This document shows, one piece after another, positions 39,300 to 50,816 of a DNA stretch of 64,000 nt (positions are counted from its first letter, which is position 1; the number at the start of each line of letters is the position of its first letter). The notes under the pieces are model-generated. The model saw only the letters and a program-made list of their open reading frames with translations, did not search any database and was not told the DNA's origin. Source of the DNA: Plotosus lineatus (Eukaryota > Chordata > Actinopteri > Siluriformes > Plotosidae); NCBI GenBank assembly GCA_024760905.1, contig CM045729.1, positions 51,689,580-51,753,579 on the forward strand. The letters are read 5' to 3'. A program made the position numbers and the translations under genes.

Positions 39300-40295
39300 A
39301 GGCATCCCCGTTTCTTCTTACAACAGTCTGCAAACATCAGGGGACCGCGGAGACGAGTTCCTCAAGTTTAGAAATAAGCATGCTGTCCCATTCTTGTCTA
39401 ATACAGGCCTCTAACTGTTGAACTGTCTTGGGTCTTCTTTGTTGCACCTTCCTTTTTATGATGCGCCAAATGTTCTCTATAGGTGAAGTGCAGGTTGGCC
39501 ATTTCAATACCTGGATCCTTTTCCTATGCAGCCATGATAATAATAATAATAATAATGCTACAGGTGATCTGGCATTACCATGTTTGAAAAATGCAAAGTC
39601 TTCGCTGAAAGAGACGACGTCTGGATGGAAGCATATGTTGTTCTAGAACCTGAATATACCTTTCTGCATGGGTGGTACCTTTCCAGATGTGCAAGCTGTC
39701 CATACCACACGCACTGATGCAACCACATACCATCACAGATAGGGGCTTTTGAACTGAGCGCTGATAACAATTTGGGTTGTCCTTGTCCTCTTTAGTCTGG
39801 ATGACATGGTGTCCCAGTTTCCCATAAAGAACGTTGAATTGTGATTCGTCTGACCACAGAACATTTCTCCACTTTGCCACACCCCATTTTAAATGACCCC
39901 TGACTCAGAAAAAAATGGCTGCACTTCTGGGTCCTGTTTGGAAATGGCTTCTACTTTGTACTGTAGAGTTTCAGCTGGCAACGGCAGATGGCACAGTGGA
40001 TAGTGTTCTCTGACAATGGTTTCTGGAAGTATTGCTGAGCCCATTCTGTAATTTCCCTTACAGTAGCATTCCTGTTTGTGGTGCAGTGCCATTTAAGGGC
40101 CCAAGGATCACGGGCATCCAGTATGGTTTTTCGGTCTTGACCCTTATGCACAGAGATTGTTCCAGATTCTCTGAATCTTTGCATGATGTTATGCACTGTA
40201 GATGATGATAACTCCAAACTCTGCAATTTTTCGCTGGGAAGCATATTTTCTGATATTGCTCCACTATCTTTCTGCTCAACATTGGGGAACTGATG
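39300..40295 (-). pseudogene. Tc1 transposase pseudogene
   Basis: Minus-strand remnants in order. First, an N-terminal helix-turn-helix region (LSRKIVEQYQK near 40280; SSTVHNIMQRFRESGTISV and TILDARDPWALKWH between 40200 and 40080). Then the DDE catalytic region (WRNVLWSDESQFNVLYGKLG near 39875-39815, with the first catalytic Asp in WSDES) and QRSVQKPLSVMVCGC to QHMLPSRRRLF. Frameshifts near 40240 and 39890-39950 and a TAA microsatellite (39537-39556) in the C-terminal part break it. It would have cut and pasted the element at TA sites. Not a host gene. Confidence 0.87.
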
Positions 40296-40636
40296 ATCCT
40301 CTACCCATCTTCATTTCTGAGAGACTGTGCCACTCTGAGAAGCTCTTCTTGTACTCAGTCATGTTACCAATGGACCTCATTAGTTGTAATTGGTTTTTCC
40401 AGCTGTTCGTTATAAGTGCAATTTATTTTGCAGCCTCTTATTGTTACCTGTCCCAACTTTTTTTGAGATTTGTTGACACCATGAAATTTAAAATTAAAAT
40501 GATACATTTTCTCAGTTTAAACTTTCGACCTGTCATCTATGTTCCATTCAGAATAAAATATTGAAATTTGGCACTTCCACATCATTGCATTCAGTTTTTA
40601 TTCACAATGTGTATAGTGTCAGAACCTTTTTGAAAA

Positions 40637-41104
40637 CAGGTTTGTACTACTCAAGTATTCTACAAAATCATGTTTTTTGTGTATTAGTTTCAGAGTAGAA
40701 ACCAAACCACTTGGAACTGTTTCTGATATTAAAACACTCAGCTGCCCAATGCTACTGTGAACCTTTAGAGGTTTTCCAAGGGGATAAAAAACCCTTCTAG
40801 GATCTGATTTCAACTCTATTTTTTCTAGAAATGTACTGGTATACTGTATAGATATGTTGGCTATGCTCTATTTAGTACCATCAGCATAGGATAGTGTTAA
40901 AAGAAATATTAGAGCTCTTATGTGCTTATGTAACCATATAACCTATAATATAACCAACAGAATAAAAATTATGGTTAACAAACATCCAAACATCACACAT
41001 GAACATAATATGGAGTGAATCTATTTACAGTATACACAACATATCCTGGAGTATGTATGACATGTGAGTGTATGTTATGTTAATGACAATATTAAAAGAG
41101 TGGA
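40637..41104. other. Gene-free spacer
   Basis: AT-rich; nothing recognised. Confidence 0.4.

Positions 41105-41183
<79 letters not shown>
41105..41183. repeat. (AC)n microsatellite
   Basis: About 39 AC units; shorter GT and AC runs follow near 41265 and 41338. Confidence 0.97.
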
Positions 41184-41189
<6 letters not shown>

Positions 41190-41646
41190 ATTAACTGTGT
41201 TCCTAATTATGCCAATAGAAGTTTCATATACAGTATTAAGATAAATGTGTGTGTATGACAAGTGTGTATGTGTGTGTGTGTGTATTTCTGCTCTATATTT
41301 TTAATACCAAGACCTACATAAAATACATTTATGTAACACACACACACACACACTGTTGTCTCCATGCATATGGGTACATGTGTTTGTTAAGTCTTACCGT
41401 AAAATGTAAATTGTCTATTGTAGAATATAAACAAATGTCAGTCTAAAAGCAGAGGCCAATCTATGTCTCCTTTTTTCTAGGAAAAGGGTTTAACCCTTTG
41501 AACACCAACTTACAAGCTTACGAGTCGCTCGGTTAGTGTGGCATATCATCCAGCAGGGTAAAGAGAATAATAATTCAGAGTATAATAATATAGGACAAAC
41601 AACACAAAAAAGTAACATATATTTTTGTTTTATTAATAATAACATG

Positions 41647-41965
41647 GGGGCCAGTGGTGTGGTGGTTACGGTGCTGGGCTCATGATCAAGAAGTCGTGGG
41701 TTCGAATCCCAGTTAGACTCCCACTGTGCTAAGACCACCCCAGCAAGGTCTTAACCACAAGTGTGCCTCTGTCCATCCAATAGTATAAATGGGTATCAGT
41801 AAAAATACTGGCAAAATAACCTTCTATAGACTAGTGTCCCATCCAGGAGGAGTTGAACTCCTGGTAGTTTCATGTTATGGAGACCGGGATTAAGTACCAG
41901 CCTGATGAGCCACTAGGCTCAGGTGTAAAAAGCCCACCAGATTTACCTATATAATTATAATACAT
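41647..41965 (+). mobile_element. tRNA-derived SINE of a third family (E)
   Basis: tRNA-like head GGCCAGTGGTGTGGTGGTTA with A box TGGTGTGGTGG and B box GGTTCGAATCC (about 41700-41710). A body with ACTAGTGTCCCATCCAGGAG and CCAGCCTGATGAGCCACTAG follows. Different from families A and B. A real tRNA gene is excluded because no acceptor stem closes. Confidence 0.82.
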
Positions 41966-42370
41966 TTCCCAGGAAGCTGGTGTGGGGGTCAGAACTGAGT
42001 CATGGGGCTGGTGTTCAAAGAGTTAAATTTTACACTGGATAAGCGTTTCTAACTTCCCAATGTTGACCATTTAACCCTGCTCACTGAAGAAGAGCTATGT
42101 ATGCTATATTCATTCTTAGCAGGTGATGATACCATGCATAACATTCCTAATCAAACCGACATATTGTAGACACTGAAAGCTGGTGTGTGGCCACCTCCCC
42201 ACAGTGCTTGATTTATTTCAGACAGCCGTCCAGTTCCTTCTCACCTCCCCAGTATTGCATCATGGCTCTTTGGTTAGTGTTGACCTCCGTCCCAATGTCA
42301 ATCAGCATGATCTCAGATTCTGGACTGATCAACCGACATGTTCAGACTGAATGTATATCAAACTAAATTA
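41966..42370. other. Short gene-free spacer
   Basis: No gene or repeat recognised. Confidence 0.4.
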
Positions 42371-42645
42371 CGGTGCCCATCTCAGCTGACTCTGGGCAAG
42401 GGCAGCGTACACCCTGGACAGCTTGCCAGGCCATCACAGGGCAGAAACATGCTGATGGCTATGTAGCCTACTCTTGGCGAAAGTCAGCAATGGTTCTTTT
42501 ACATGCCTCTCACCAAAGACAGTGGGAGACATCGCCAGCCTTTGATAATAATATTATAATAATGAAATAGCTGCAGTGAGGGAACAGCAGTGATAATCTA
42601 CTGATAATGCGGCTTGAACCCCCAACCTTGGGATCACAGGCCTTG
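42371..42645 (-). mobile_element. SINE family B, tail type 2, minus orientation
   Basis: Type 2 tail (GTGCCCATCTCAGCTGACTC to CCAGGCCATCACAGGGCAGA), core (GCAATGGTTCTTTTACATGC), then a degenerate head (CTTGAACCCCCAACCTTGGG). Confidence 0.85.
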
Positions 42646-44038
42646 ATATTTCAAAAATTTGGGGGACCAGTTTATGGTTCACGGGTAAATGACTGGTAAC
42701 CCAGAATTCGTTCAGCTAAAAATGAGTTGCGTACACAAAACGGTTCCCTGAAGTACAAGTAAATTATTAAACAAACCCGTGTTATTGAATTAATTAGATT
42801 CGTGCTTGTAAGTTCATTAGATGCATGTATAATATCTTATGTATTGTTGAATTTTCTAATAATAAAGGATTAAATTATTGACAACACAACTAATTATTTT
42901 GAAACATTAAATTTTAATGCAAATACAAATATTCATCACTGTTCTTATAAAACTGCTGGTATACTTTTAATACATGAACATGCAAAGTTTCATCCATCCG
43001 CGTAAATGTCAAACAGCAGTAGCACCAGCTTGACCCTTTAACTGGTTTAACTGGAATGTTAACCAATTGCTAACATGAATACATGTAACTCCATTCTGTC
43101 GCTATAACATAATTTTGATCATTCACAAGATATTAATTAATAAATGTAGAATAGCTTCTTTCCTAATTTGTACGATATACATCTTGCATCTTATTTTGGT
43201 AACATAATCATCATCATTGCTGTTTAGTATTTCGAAGTCGTCTTTAAACAAATATTTTCTAAACCGTTTGGCGTGTTCGCATGGCATGTCGGTCATTTTT
43301 ATTTTTGTTTACAACATACGAACCTGCTTTCGGCAGTGTTCAGTGTCACGCACTGTATTAAGGAAGTGAAATATGTATGCGACCGTTTCGTCGTTCACAG
43401 GTTTCGAAAGACTGCCAATCGGTCGCAGGACTGACCAATCCACCACCCTACCGCTGGGCCACCATTGTCCTCGAATAAGAATTTTCATATTAATGTTTGT
43501 AAATGTTTCAATCAAACAGTTGAAAGGTCAATGACTAACAGCTGTGTGTTCCTGAAATCACCACAGCTTTGTATGAACATAGAACTGTATTTGACACTGA
43601 GTGTTTGTTTTTTGCCTCAAGCTGAATAGTGGTGCTATGAATCATCCTTAACTGAGTCTAATTTATATAGAAGGTGGCTGGATAAATGATCTGAATGGCC
43701 TGCATTAAGAGCATTAACAGAGAGGCTCAAATCGTATATACAGCAAAATATATGCAAGTGTAGAAATAAAGCAGTATTTGTATTCACTCAGCAATTAAAA
43801 ACAATCTTTTAATTTAACTGACTTAAAAATCATGGGTGTTGTTACTATGTGGTCTGTAGTCTAAGGTGATCTGTGACTAATTAGGAAATTTAATGCTTGG
43901 TGAACTTATTAGAATTTTTTTAAATGAATGCTGTAAATAATTTTTTTGTTGGATTTTTGTAATAATATCCTGTATTAATATTACATAAAGGAAATTGGTT
44001 CTGCATTTATTCCCCTCAAAGTAAGCACAAGTGCACCC
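42646..44038. other. Gene-free, with a SINE-like head and a candidate conserved block
   Basis: Near 43380-43472 the plus strand carries an inverted tRNA-like head (ACCGCTGGGCCACCATTGTCC), probably a diverged SINE. The block 43620-43770 (AGAAGGTGGCTGGATAAATG, GCATTAAGAGCATTAACAG) is repeat-free and may be a conserved element. No gene. Confidence 0.4.
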
Positions 44039-44040
44039 CC

Positions 44041-44129
<89 letters not shown>
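44039..44129. repeat. (AC)n microsatellite
   Basis: About 42 AC units with a GCGC interruption near the start. Confidence 0.97.
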
Positions 44130-44131
<2 letters not shown>

Positions 44132-44345
44132 AGAAGAGTTACCAAATTGCAACGCCAGGGAGCAGTTGGAGGTTTGGTGCCTTGCTCAATGGCATTTCGG
44201 CCATGAAGGTAGAAGAAGAGAAGGGAAGAGAAGGTGCTGGTCACTCCCTTCGCCACCACACATTATTCTTGCTAGTTCAGGAATCAAACCAGTGACCCTA
44301 TGGTCCCAAAATGCATCTGTAACCATTAAGTCATAGCTGTCTCAC
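44130..44345 (-). mobile_element. tRNA-derived SINE, old, minus orientation
   Basis: Plus strand GGAGCAGTTGGAGGTTTGGT, then CTTGCTCAATGGCATTTCGG, then GGAATCAAACCAGTGACCCT, ending in an inverted tRNA-like head. This is the form of a common fish SINE. Confidence 0.65.
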
Positions 44346-44699
44346 TTAAATAATCATTTAATGTCCTATGTACTTTTACATAACAATGTGTCTGCCACTG
44401 TGAGACGCAGCAGGAGAGGACGAGTTTGAAATTCAACATTGGTGTGGACTATCTAATTATGCATAGCCTTGGATAGTAGTACAAGTTACAAATCTTTGAG
44501 GGAATAGGCTGCACAGTATAATTAATATTATCGAATTTATGTAAGTAGGTGATTAAAAGGAGATATGTGATCACAGTTGCGCACAGTGAGTACACTGAGC
44601 TTCAGAAACTTGCACACGAGGCTTAAGCCTATGTCTCTGTTTAAAAACAAATGAACAAATACAGAAAATTAATAAACCAATGAATAAATAAATAAAATA
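44346..44699. other. Short gene-free spacer
   Basis: No gene; nothing recognised apart from an AAAT-rich run at 44680-44700. Confidence 0.4.
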
Positions 44700-45010
44700 A
44701 AGATAAGCCGAGTAGTTTTGCAGCCTCACAACCCTGGTTTGCATTCTGGTTTCAGTTTGTTTTCTCAGTGTTCCCATAGGTTTCCTCCCACCCCACAAAA
44801 ACACACTGGGTTGTGAGTTGGTTATGCAAAATTGCTTCTAAGTATGAATGTGCGTTTATGGCACTTTGCAATAAAATGGTGTACATTGCTGAATGTATTA
44901 CTGCCTCACATCCAGTGTTCTTGCAATCACCATCAGATTCACTGAATCCAGATGACGAGCATAAACTAGTTACTGAAGATGGATGAATGTATGAATGATT
45001 GAATGTCCTC
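44700..45010 (+). mobile_element. SINE family A copy, heavily mutated
   Basis: AGTTTTGCAGCCTCACAACC, TTTCCTCCCACCCCACAAAA, TTGGTTATGCAAAATTGCTT and a GAAGATGGATGAATGTATGA end. Confidence 0.7.
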
Positions 45011-45300
45011 TGACTTGAAATTCTCATTACTGCATTACTTGGTGTCAATACTTATTCAATCATAATGTGTAACATTATATTCAGGGACCTGCCAGCTTCC
45101 ATGAATATGATGCTAGTTGTGAGTGCAAGAATAAATGTTTTGTTTCCCACAAAAAGATCATACATCATTTCAACTGATGAGGCTAAATTTACATCCCGAT
45201 ATGAAAGAAAGTAGCATTCTTAGCCAGCAATCTGTTAGCAACTAACAAAGGATTAAATAATTTACTAGCCATTTAGAATAAATGGGTATTTTTGAGAAAA
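45011..45300. other. Short gene-free spacer
   Basis: Nothing recognised. Confidence 0.4.
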
Positions 45301-45309
45301 TATTTGTTA

Positions 45310-45641
45310 GCTTCATTCATTTTCTGAACTGATTAATCCTAATTAGGGTTGCGGGGAGGCTGGTGCCCATCTCAGCCAACTCTGGGCAATGGCAGAGTAC
45401 ACCCTGGACAGCTCATCACAGGGCAGAAGCACACTGATGGATACGCAGGCTACTTTTGACGAAAGTAAGCAAATGTTCTATTGCAGGCCTCCCACCATAG
45501 ACAGTGAGAGACATGGCCAGCCTTTGATAACCCAGTTAGCTGCACCATGGGAACAGCAGTGACAACCATTGACATTGGGGCTTGAACCCTCAACCTTAAG
45601 ATTGGTAATCCAGCACCTTACCACCAGGCCACCACTGCCCC
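45310..45641 (-). mobile_element. SINE family B, tail type 2, with target duplication
   Basis: Bounded by the 9-mer TATTTGTTA at 45301-45309 and 45642-45650. In plus-strand order: type 2 tail (CATTCATTTTCTGAACTG to CACCCTGGACAGCTCATCAC), core, B box inverse near 45582, head ending ACCAGGCCACCACTGCCCC. Confidence 0.9.
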
Positions 45642-45650
45642 TATTTGTTA

Positions 45651-47129
45651 TATTACTTGGACAATTTTTGATTAAACATGCTAGAATGTAATATTTTGAC
45701 TTAAAAAAAATAATTATGGAAGGCATAATCTAGGACTACTGCTTTAGAGTTTTGGATTACATCCCGGTTTAAGGTGAAAATTGCCTGTACCTTTGGTCAT
45801 TTTTTCTCTTAAAGATGAGATCAATTGTAATCACTTTCCGTAATCTGTAAGACTAATTAGTTATGCATAAAGAGGTGGTTTGACTGGCCCTGATTCAAAT
45901 GTGTTACTAATTAAAAATCAATCTGAGGGCCATTAGCTCACACAGGCATGTGCCAAGGTAGTATTTCCGGTTAAGATACTATAATGAATCTGTAGCGGAA
46001 TTTGGGGGCTGCATAGACATGCCACATCACAGATAATAGGGCTCTCTGCTTAAGTTTAGCTTTACAGCTGATACAATGTGTAAAGCTGCTGAACATGTAG
46101 TGTGACTTAAATGATCCACTTACCCTGAGCTGGAGAGCAGCGAAATGAATGCGGCTGTTCATTACACACGAGGGCCTCCATAGATAACTATTAAAGGTGT
46201 ATTTGTTGCCTAGATGTGCGAGTGGTGGCGAGAGAGTAGGAGCAGGAAGGCATTAGTCTGCTTTAGCCTGAGTGCTGCTGGATCTTTAGGTGATAAATGT
46301 TTGTGAACTCTCAGCATCACCTGGGGACTAGCTGCACACAGGCCGACACTCTGGAACTTATTAAACTCACACAAACATATTTCACACCAGCCTTGGAAAA
46401 TTTCACCCAATTACAGAGGTGATAGTAGTGCTGAAGTCTACCAGGTCAACATGCATGCACGCTTTGTGGGAGAGCTTCTGATGCGCTCTGTGCACTACGT
46501 AAACTTAAAATCATTAGGCATACAGTCTTTTTCATTGCTATGTGTGTGTGAATCTATTTGTGTGTGAATATTTCTGCGTGATTGTTTTGTACTTTAAATG
46601 CTTTAGCAGATGAGCTATGTATGCTAAGCTGATTTCTGACATACAGTAAAATAGATGTTTCTCTGTGGTCATAAATGTGGGGTCATAGCTACATTTTCAG
46701 GTATTTAATATTTAATAATGGGTCATATGTCAGCTGTACTGTGATCTCCTGTTCACATCACAGGAGTCATTTCTCTCAGCTAATCAGTGTCTAATGTAAC
46801 ATGACCTGCTGTCCTGAAGTACTGGGAAAACAGTAAAAATACTCAAATTAGGATTATAAATTGAGGTTAATGAGGTTGCGGATTTGAAAACTACACTGTT
46901 TTCTATACCATTCATGCAGCAGAATTTCAGATTGAACATAACAGTGTGGGTCATTTTTAAAATTGACTGAATTAAGTATAGTTAACATGCTGCATAAAGT
47001 GATTTACTGATACAGTAAGTAAAGTTTCATACATTTAAAGAAATATACAGAAACTAAAGAAAAATTTTCACTTGAAATATTTTCTTATTCCAGTTTTCAT
47101 AGTTTACAAAAGATGGAACTGAATAAATG
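45651..47129. promoter_or_regulatory. Gene-free, candidate conserved element 45890-46430
   Basis: The 540-base block has no repeat, balanced composition and many homeodomain-like sites (GTTACTAATTAAAAATCAAT near 45905, GGCCATTAGCTC, ATAACTATTAAAGGTGT near 46185 with a T-box half-site AGGTGT). The remainder is AT-rich. No coding exon recognised. Confidence 0.38.
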
Positions 47130-48380
47130 AAAACAGGCATGATTCTCTCATGGAAACCACTGCATGGGCTCAGGAACACTTCCAGATGGTATTGTCCATG
47201 ATCATAGTTTTCCGTATCATCCAGGAATGGAGATAAAATCTTTATCATGCAAAGAAGAAGTCATAAAGTAAACCTGATTTAGAAATACACCTGGTTTCTC
47301 TGGGAAAAAGCTAAATTTGAATGAGTTCAAATGGAAATCTGTTCTGTGCTCAGAAGAATAGAAATCAGATTTTTTTTTGGAATACATGGATATTGCGTCC
47401 ACTATCCAGCTTGTTATCATTTATGAGGTAAAAAGCCTACATGCCTATGAACTGCATTCACAAACAGTGGTTTCTGGAAGTGTTCCTGAACCATATATTT
47501 ATTTCCATAAGAGAATCATGCCTATATTTAATTCAGTGCCACCTGAGGACCTGGAGATTTAGGGATCCAATAATAATTTTTGGCATTGTCCCTTGCACCA
47601 GAGATTTTTTTCAGATTTTCAGAATCTTTTACTGATACAATGTACTGTCGATGATGGCATATTCAAAGTCTTTGTAATTTGATGTTCAGTAAGATTATTC
47701 TGATTGAAATTGTTCCTCAGTTTTTTGCAGACTGGTGTACATCTGGGTAGTTACTACTTTTCAAACCCTGTCAAGTTACTGAAATGTTATCGATGGATCA
47801 GATTAGTTGCAAAATATTACTCCACCTGTTTATTTATGATACTTCTTACTTTTCCAGCCTTTTGTTGACACTTACTAACTTTCTGAGACATCGTCCTGAC
47901 ATCAAATTCAAAATTAGCTAATATTTTTCACAAAATAGTAAAATATCTTACTTTCATCATTTGATTTGATTTCTATGTTCTACTGTGAATAAATTATGAG
48001 TAATGAGAGTTGCACATGACTTTTATTCAGTTTTTATTTTTACATTTTGCACATCATCCCTTTGGGAGTTCAAGTCCCACTCTTGACAAGGTTGTCACTG
48101 TCCCTCCAGTGCAGCTAACTGGGTTTTAAAAGGCCAACCATGTCTCTCGCTGTCTATGGTGTGAGGTTCATGTAAAGAACCATTGCTGAATTTCATAAAG
48201 AGTAGCTGCAAAGCCATCAGCGTGTTTACACCCTGCGATGGCCTGGCGAGCTGTCCAGGGTGTACTGTGCCCTCGTCCGGAGTTGGCTGGGATGGGCGCC
48301 AGCCTCCCCGCGACCCTAATTAGGATTATGCGGTTACAGAAAATAAACAGAACTGAACATCGTCCCAACTTTTTGGAATT
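47130..48380. mobile_element. Scrambled Tc1 remnant with an internal inversion
   Basis: Pieces of a Tc1 transposase region occur in both directions. At 47135-47440 plus-strand sequence matches the region spanning the end of the DNA-binding part and the first catalytic block (TGGTTTCTCTGGGAAAAAGC, then CTGTTCTGTGCTCAGAAGAA). At 47455-47990 the N-terminal part lies on the minus strand. The segment near 47136-47200 recurs inverted near 47455-47525. The right Tc1 end (CGTCCCAACTTTTTGGAATT) is at 48361-48380. All frames are dead. Confidence 0.72.
48061..48356 (+). mobile_element. SINE family B, tail type 2, nested in the Tc1 right end
   Basis: Begins inside the B box region (GGGAGTTCAAGTCCC), runs through the core and ends in the type 2 tail. 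Flanked by ACATCATCCC (48051-48060) and ACATCGTCCC (48357-48366), one mismatch in ten, inside the Tc1 terminal repeat. Confidence 0.87.
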
Positions 48381-48661
48381 AAGTCTGTAGATTGATAAGG
48401 AGAAAAATGTATAAATAAAGAATGTTAGACAATTATTTATCTGATAAGGGAATTTGTTATATTTCCACAATGTATTAGAATAGATGAAGAATAAAAATAA
48501 AAGAAAAACATAGCACCAAACACTGAATATAGAATACAAAGATGTGCTATATAAACATCAAAAACATTAACAAAAGTAAATAAATACATTTTATATGTGT
48601 AAGTGTACACAACATAAGATGTGGTTTTGAATAGAGAGACAGGAGAAAAAAAGGGGGGGGA
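48381..48661. other. Short AT-rich spacer
   Basis: Nothing recognised. Confidence 0.4.
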
Positions 48662-48678
48662 GAGACAGACAGACAGAC

Positions 48679-48728
<50 letters not shown>
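48662..48728. repeat. (GACA)n(GA)n microsatellite
   Basis: GACA units followed by GA units. Confidence 0.97.
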
Positions 48729-48729
<1 letters not shown>

Positions 48730-50180
48730 CTGATGATATGTCTCAAGGAGAGCCCAATGACAGGGCTGTCAATGTATTCCCTATTTGAGAGTATTTTTAG
48801 ATCTGCCATCACAGCCCTCATGCATATTTCAGTATATCTTTTGTATATTAGGAGCAGAGCATGCTCCACAGACAGGAATGAGTGCTAGCACAACATGACG
48901 GTAAGAAATATGGCCTTGGATCCTCCAGCTGACAGAGTCTCTCAATGCCACAGAAGATATGTCCACTTTGACTTTCAATAACTAGTACAAGTAGCCCATT
49001 GATTGCATTAGGAGACAAAAACAAATGAATGACATTGACCCTGGTGGCTCACAGGAGACAGTTCCTATCATGGTCCAATTTTCATGGACTGGATTCACCT
49101 TGAATTAATTAATGCCCAATCTTCTGTATACAATGCGTACAATATCTATGTCTTTCTCTGTCAGTCTCTTTCACTATACTATGTGTTAGATGCTGTTGAC
49201 TATGCAGTTGAACTGTGGTGGCATCATAGCCAGTAAGAGAATGGCGAGATGAATGCTGATGGGAGTCACTGGTGCATCTGACTGCAGATATATCACCGCT
49301 CAGCCGTACGTTATCTCATATAATGCTTCAATTTTCCTCATCTGATTAAATCAAAGTTTATGAAGCTGTCATTGCCTTGCCCATGATGGTGCCATAATTT
49401 AACAGTAATGCCCGCATTTGGTGACATCAGCATGGTAGGATGAGAATTGTATCTCAGGGTAGACATTGCTAAGCTGAGATCAGCTCCTATACTGTCACTG
49501 AACTCTGTTAGTGTGTTTAAGACCCTGATTTTGAAACAGTGGGACTCACTGAATATGCCCTCGGGAATCCCATTGCTAACCTGCTACTCTGATGTTCACG
49601 ATGAACTTCAATTGAATGAGATGCAGAGTGGAGCTCTGGGGATTTTAATGAAACCAGACATCTTTTTTTCCATGAGCTCTGAGTCGTGGTATGTTGTTTG
49701 GAATGCTGTAGACAGAATATATGTCTACTTTGTGTGTCCATATGTGCAAGTGTGTGTTTAAGCTTAAGCAGCAAGCAGCTGCTTAGTGTTGCCTTTTGCA
49801 GTCTGGAATTTGGAAAGTCTTTTAAATATATATGTATGAGAGATGAGACTTTAAATAAAGATTTTGTATAAAGTTTAATAGGATTCTCATTGGTATAACT
49901 GTGTATTAGCAAGTTATCAAAATTTTAGATAATGTTCAGTATATCAGAAGTTCAGGCAGCTACCTAAGAGCATGTTGTATACCACTATAACGATATGACT
50001 ATACAGTATAGAATCAGCAATAATGTCCTCTACTAAAAGTTTTCCACAGGTACTGTATATGTAAGCAATCAAAATACTTTTAGTACTTTAATATGCCAAC
50101 TCAAAGTTTCTTATACTAACTGCATTATATTTACCAAATGTTTGTTATTTATTTATTATTAGCTTGTTTGTTTATACATT

Positions 50181-50182
<2 letters not shown>
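48729..50182. promoter_or_regulatory. Gene-free, candidate conserved blocks 48730-49140 and 49190-49520
   Basis: Two long repeat-free, composition-balanced blocks. The first holds CCTTGAATTAATTAATGCCC near 49110. The second holds TGATTAAATCA (49343-49353) running into a TCF/LEF-like ATCAAAG, and GCCATAATTTAACAG. Further right the sequence is AT-rich. No coding exon recognised. Confidence 0.38.

Positions 50183-50226
<44 letters not shown>
50183..50226. repeat. (TG)n microsatellite
   Basis: About 22 TG units. Confidence 0.97.
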
Positions 50227-50231
<5 letters not shown>

Positions 50232-50429
50232 ACCACAAACTTTAAATCTCTTCTTCAGTTGAGAGAAACACCATGATAATATTACAAAGCGTTTTTGAAA
50301 ATCTTTCAGACCCGCAGAATGGACTAAAATTTTCAATGTGTTTAAACTTGTTGGTGAGGCAATACTGCAAGGGCAACCAATTTTCATTATTGACTGTTGC
50401 GCTTATTTATATATGTTTTTCTATAGGTC

Positions 50430-50458
50430 TAGGTAGAGGTGTGTATGTGTGTGTGGTT

Positions 50459-50535
<77 letters not shown>

Positions 50536-50685
50536 ATGTGTGGGTGTGGGTCTGCGTGCGCATGTTTGTGTGTGGGTGTGTGTATGTGTGTGTGTGGGTG
50601 TGTAAATTGGCTCCTGTGTGGTTTGCTGCTTGTTGAAATCTCTGCTGTAAATTGCAGTGTTGGAACCGATTCCTCTCACTGGCGC

Positions 50686-50756
<71 letters not shown>

Positions 50757-50761
50757 TCTCT

Positions 50762-50793
<32 letters not shown>

Positions 50794-50816
50794 TGCTCTC
50801 TCTCGCTCGCTCTCTT
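50430..50816. repeat. (TG)n and (TC)n block
   Basis: Interrupted TG run (50430-50604), 85 bases of unique sequence, then an interrupted TC run (50690-50816). Frames reading SLSLS or RERER here are simple-repeat artefacts. Confidence 0.96.

Larger units (their letters stand above)
38719..40636 (-). mobile_element. Tc1-type DNA transposon with IR/DR ends, inactive
   Basis: Inverted ends of about 200 bases. The outer left end TTCCAAAAAAGTTGGGACAG begins near 38721, and a degenerate right counterpart ends near 40636. Inner direct-repeat copies are GTTGGGACAAGG (39271) and TGTCCCAACTTTTTTTGAGA (40449). This double-repeat (IR/DR) layout is typical of fish Tc1/Sleeping Beauty-class elements. The transposase lies on the minus strand and is broken. 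A family B SINE interrupts the left inverted repeat at 38781-39130. Confidence 0.9.

Noticed and set aside
41647..41720. Possible tRNA gene
   Set aside because: Boxes are present, but the clover-leaf does not close and a SINE body follows.
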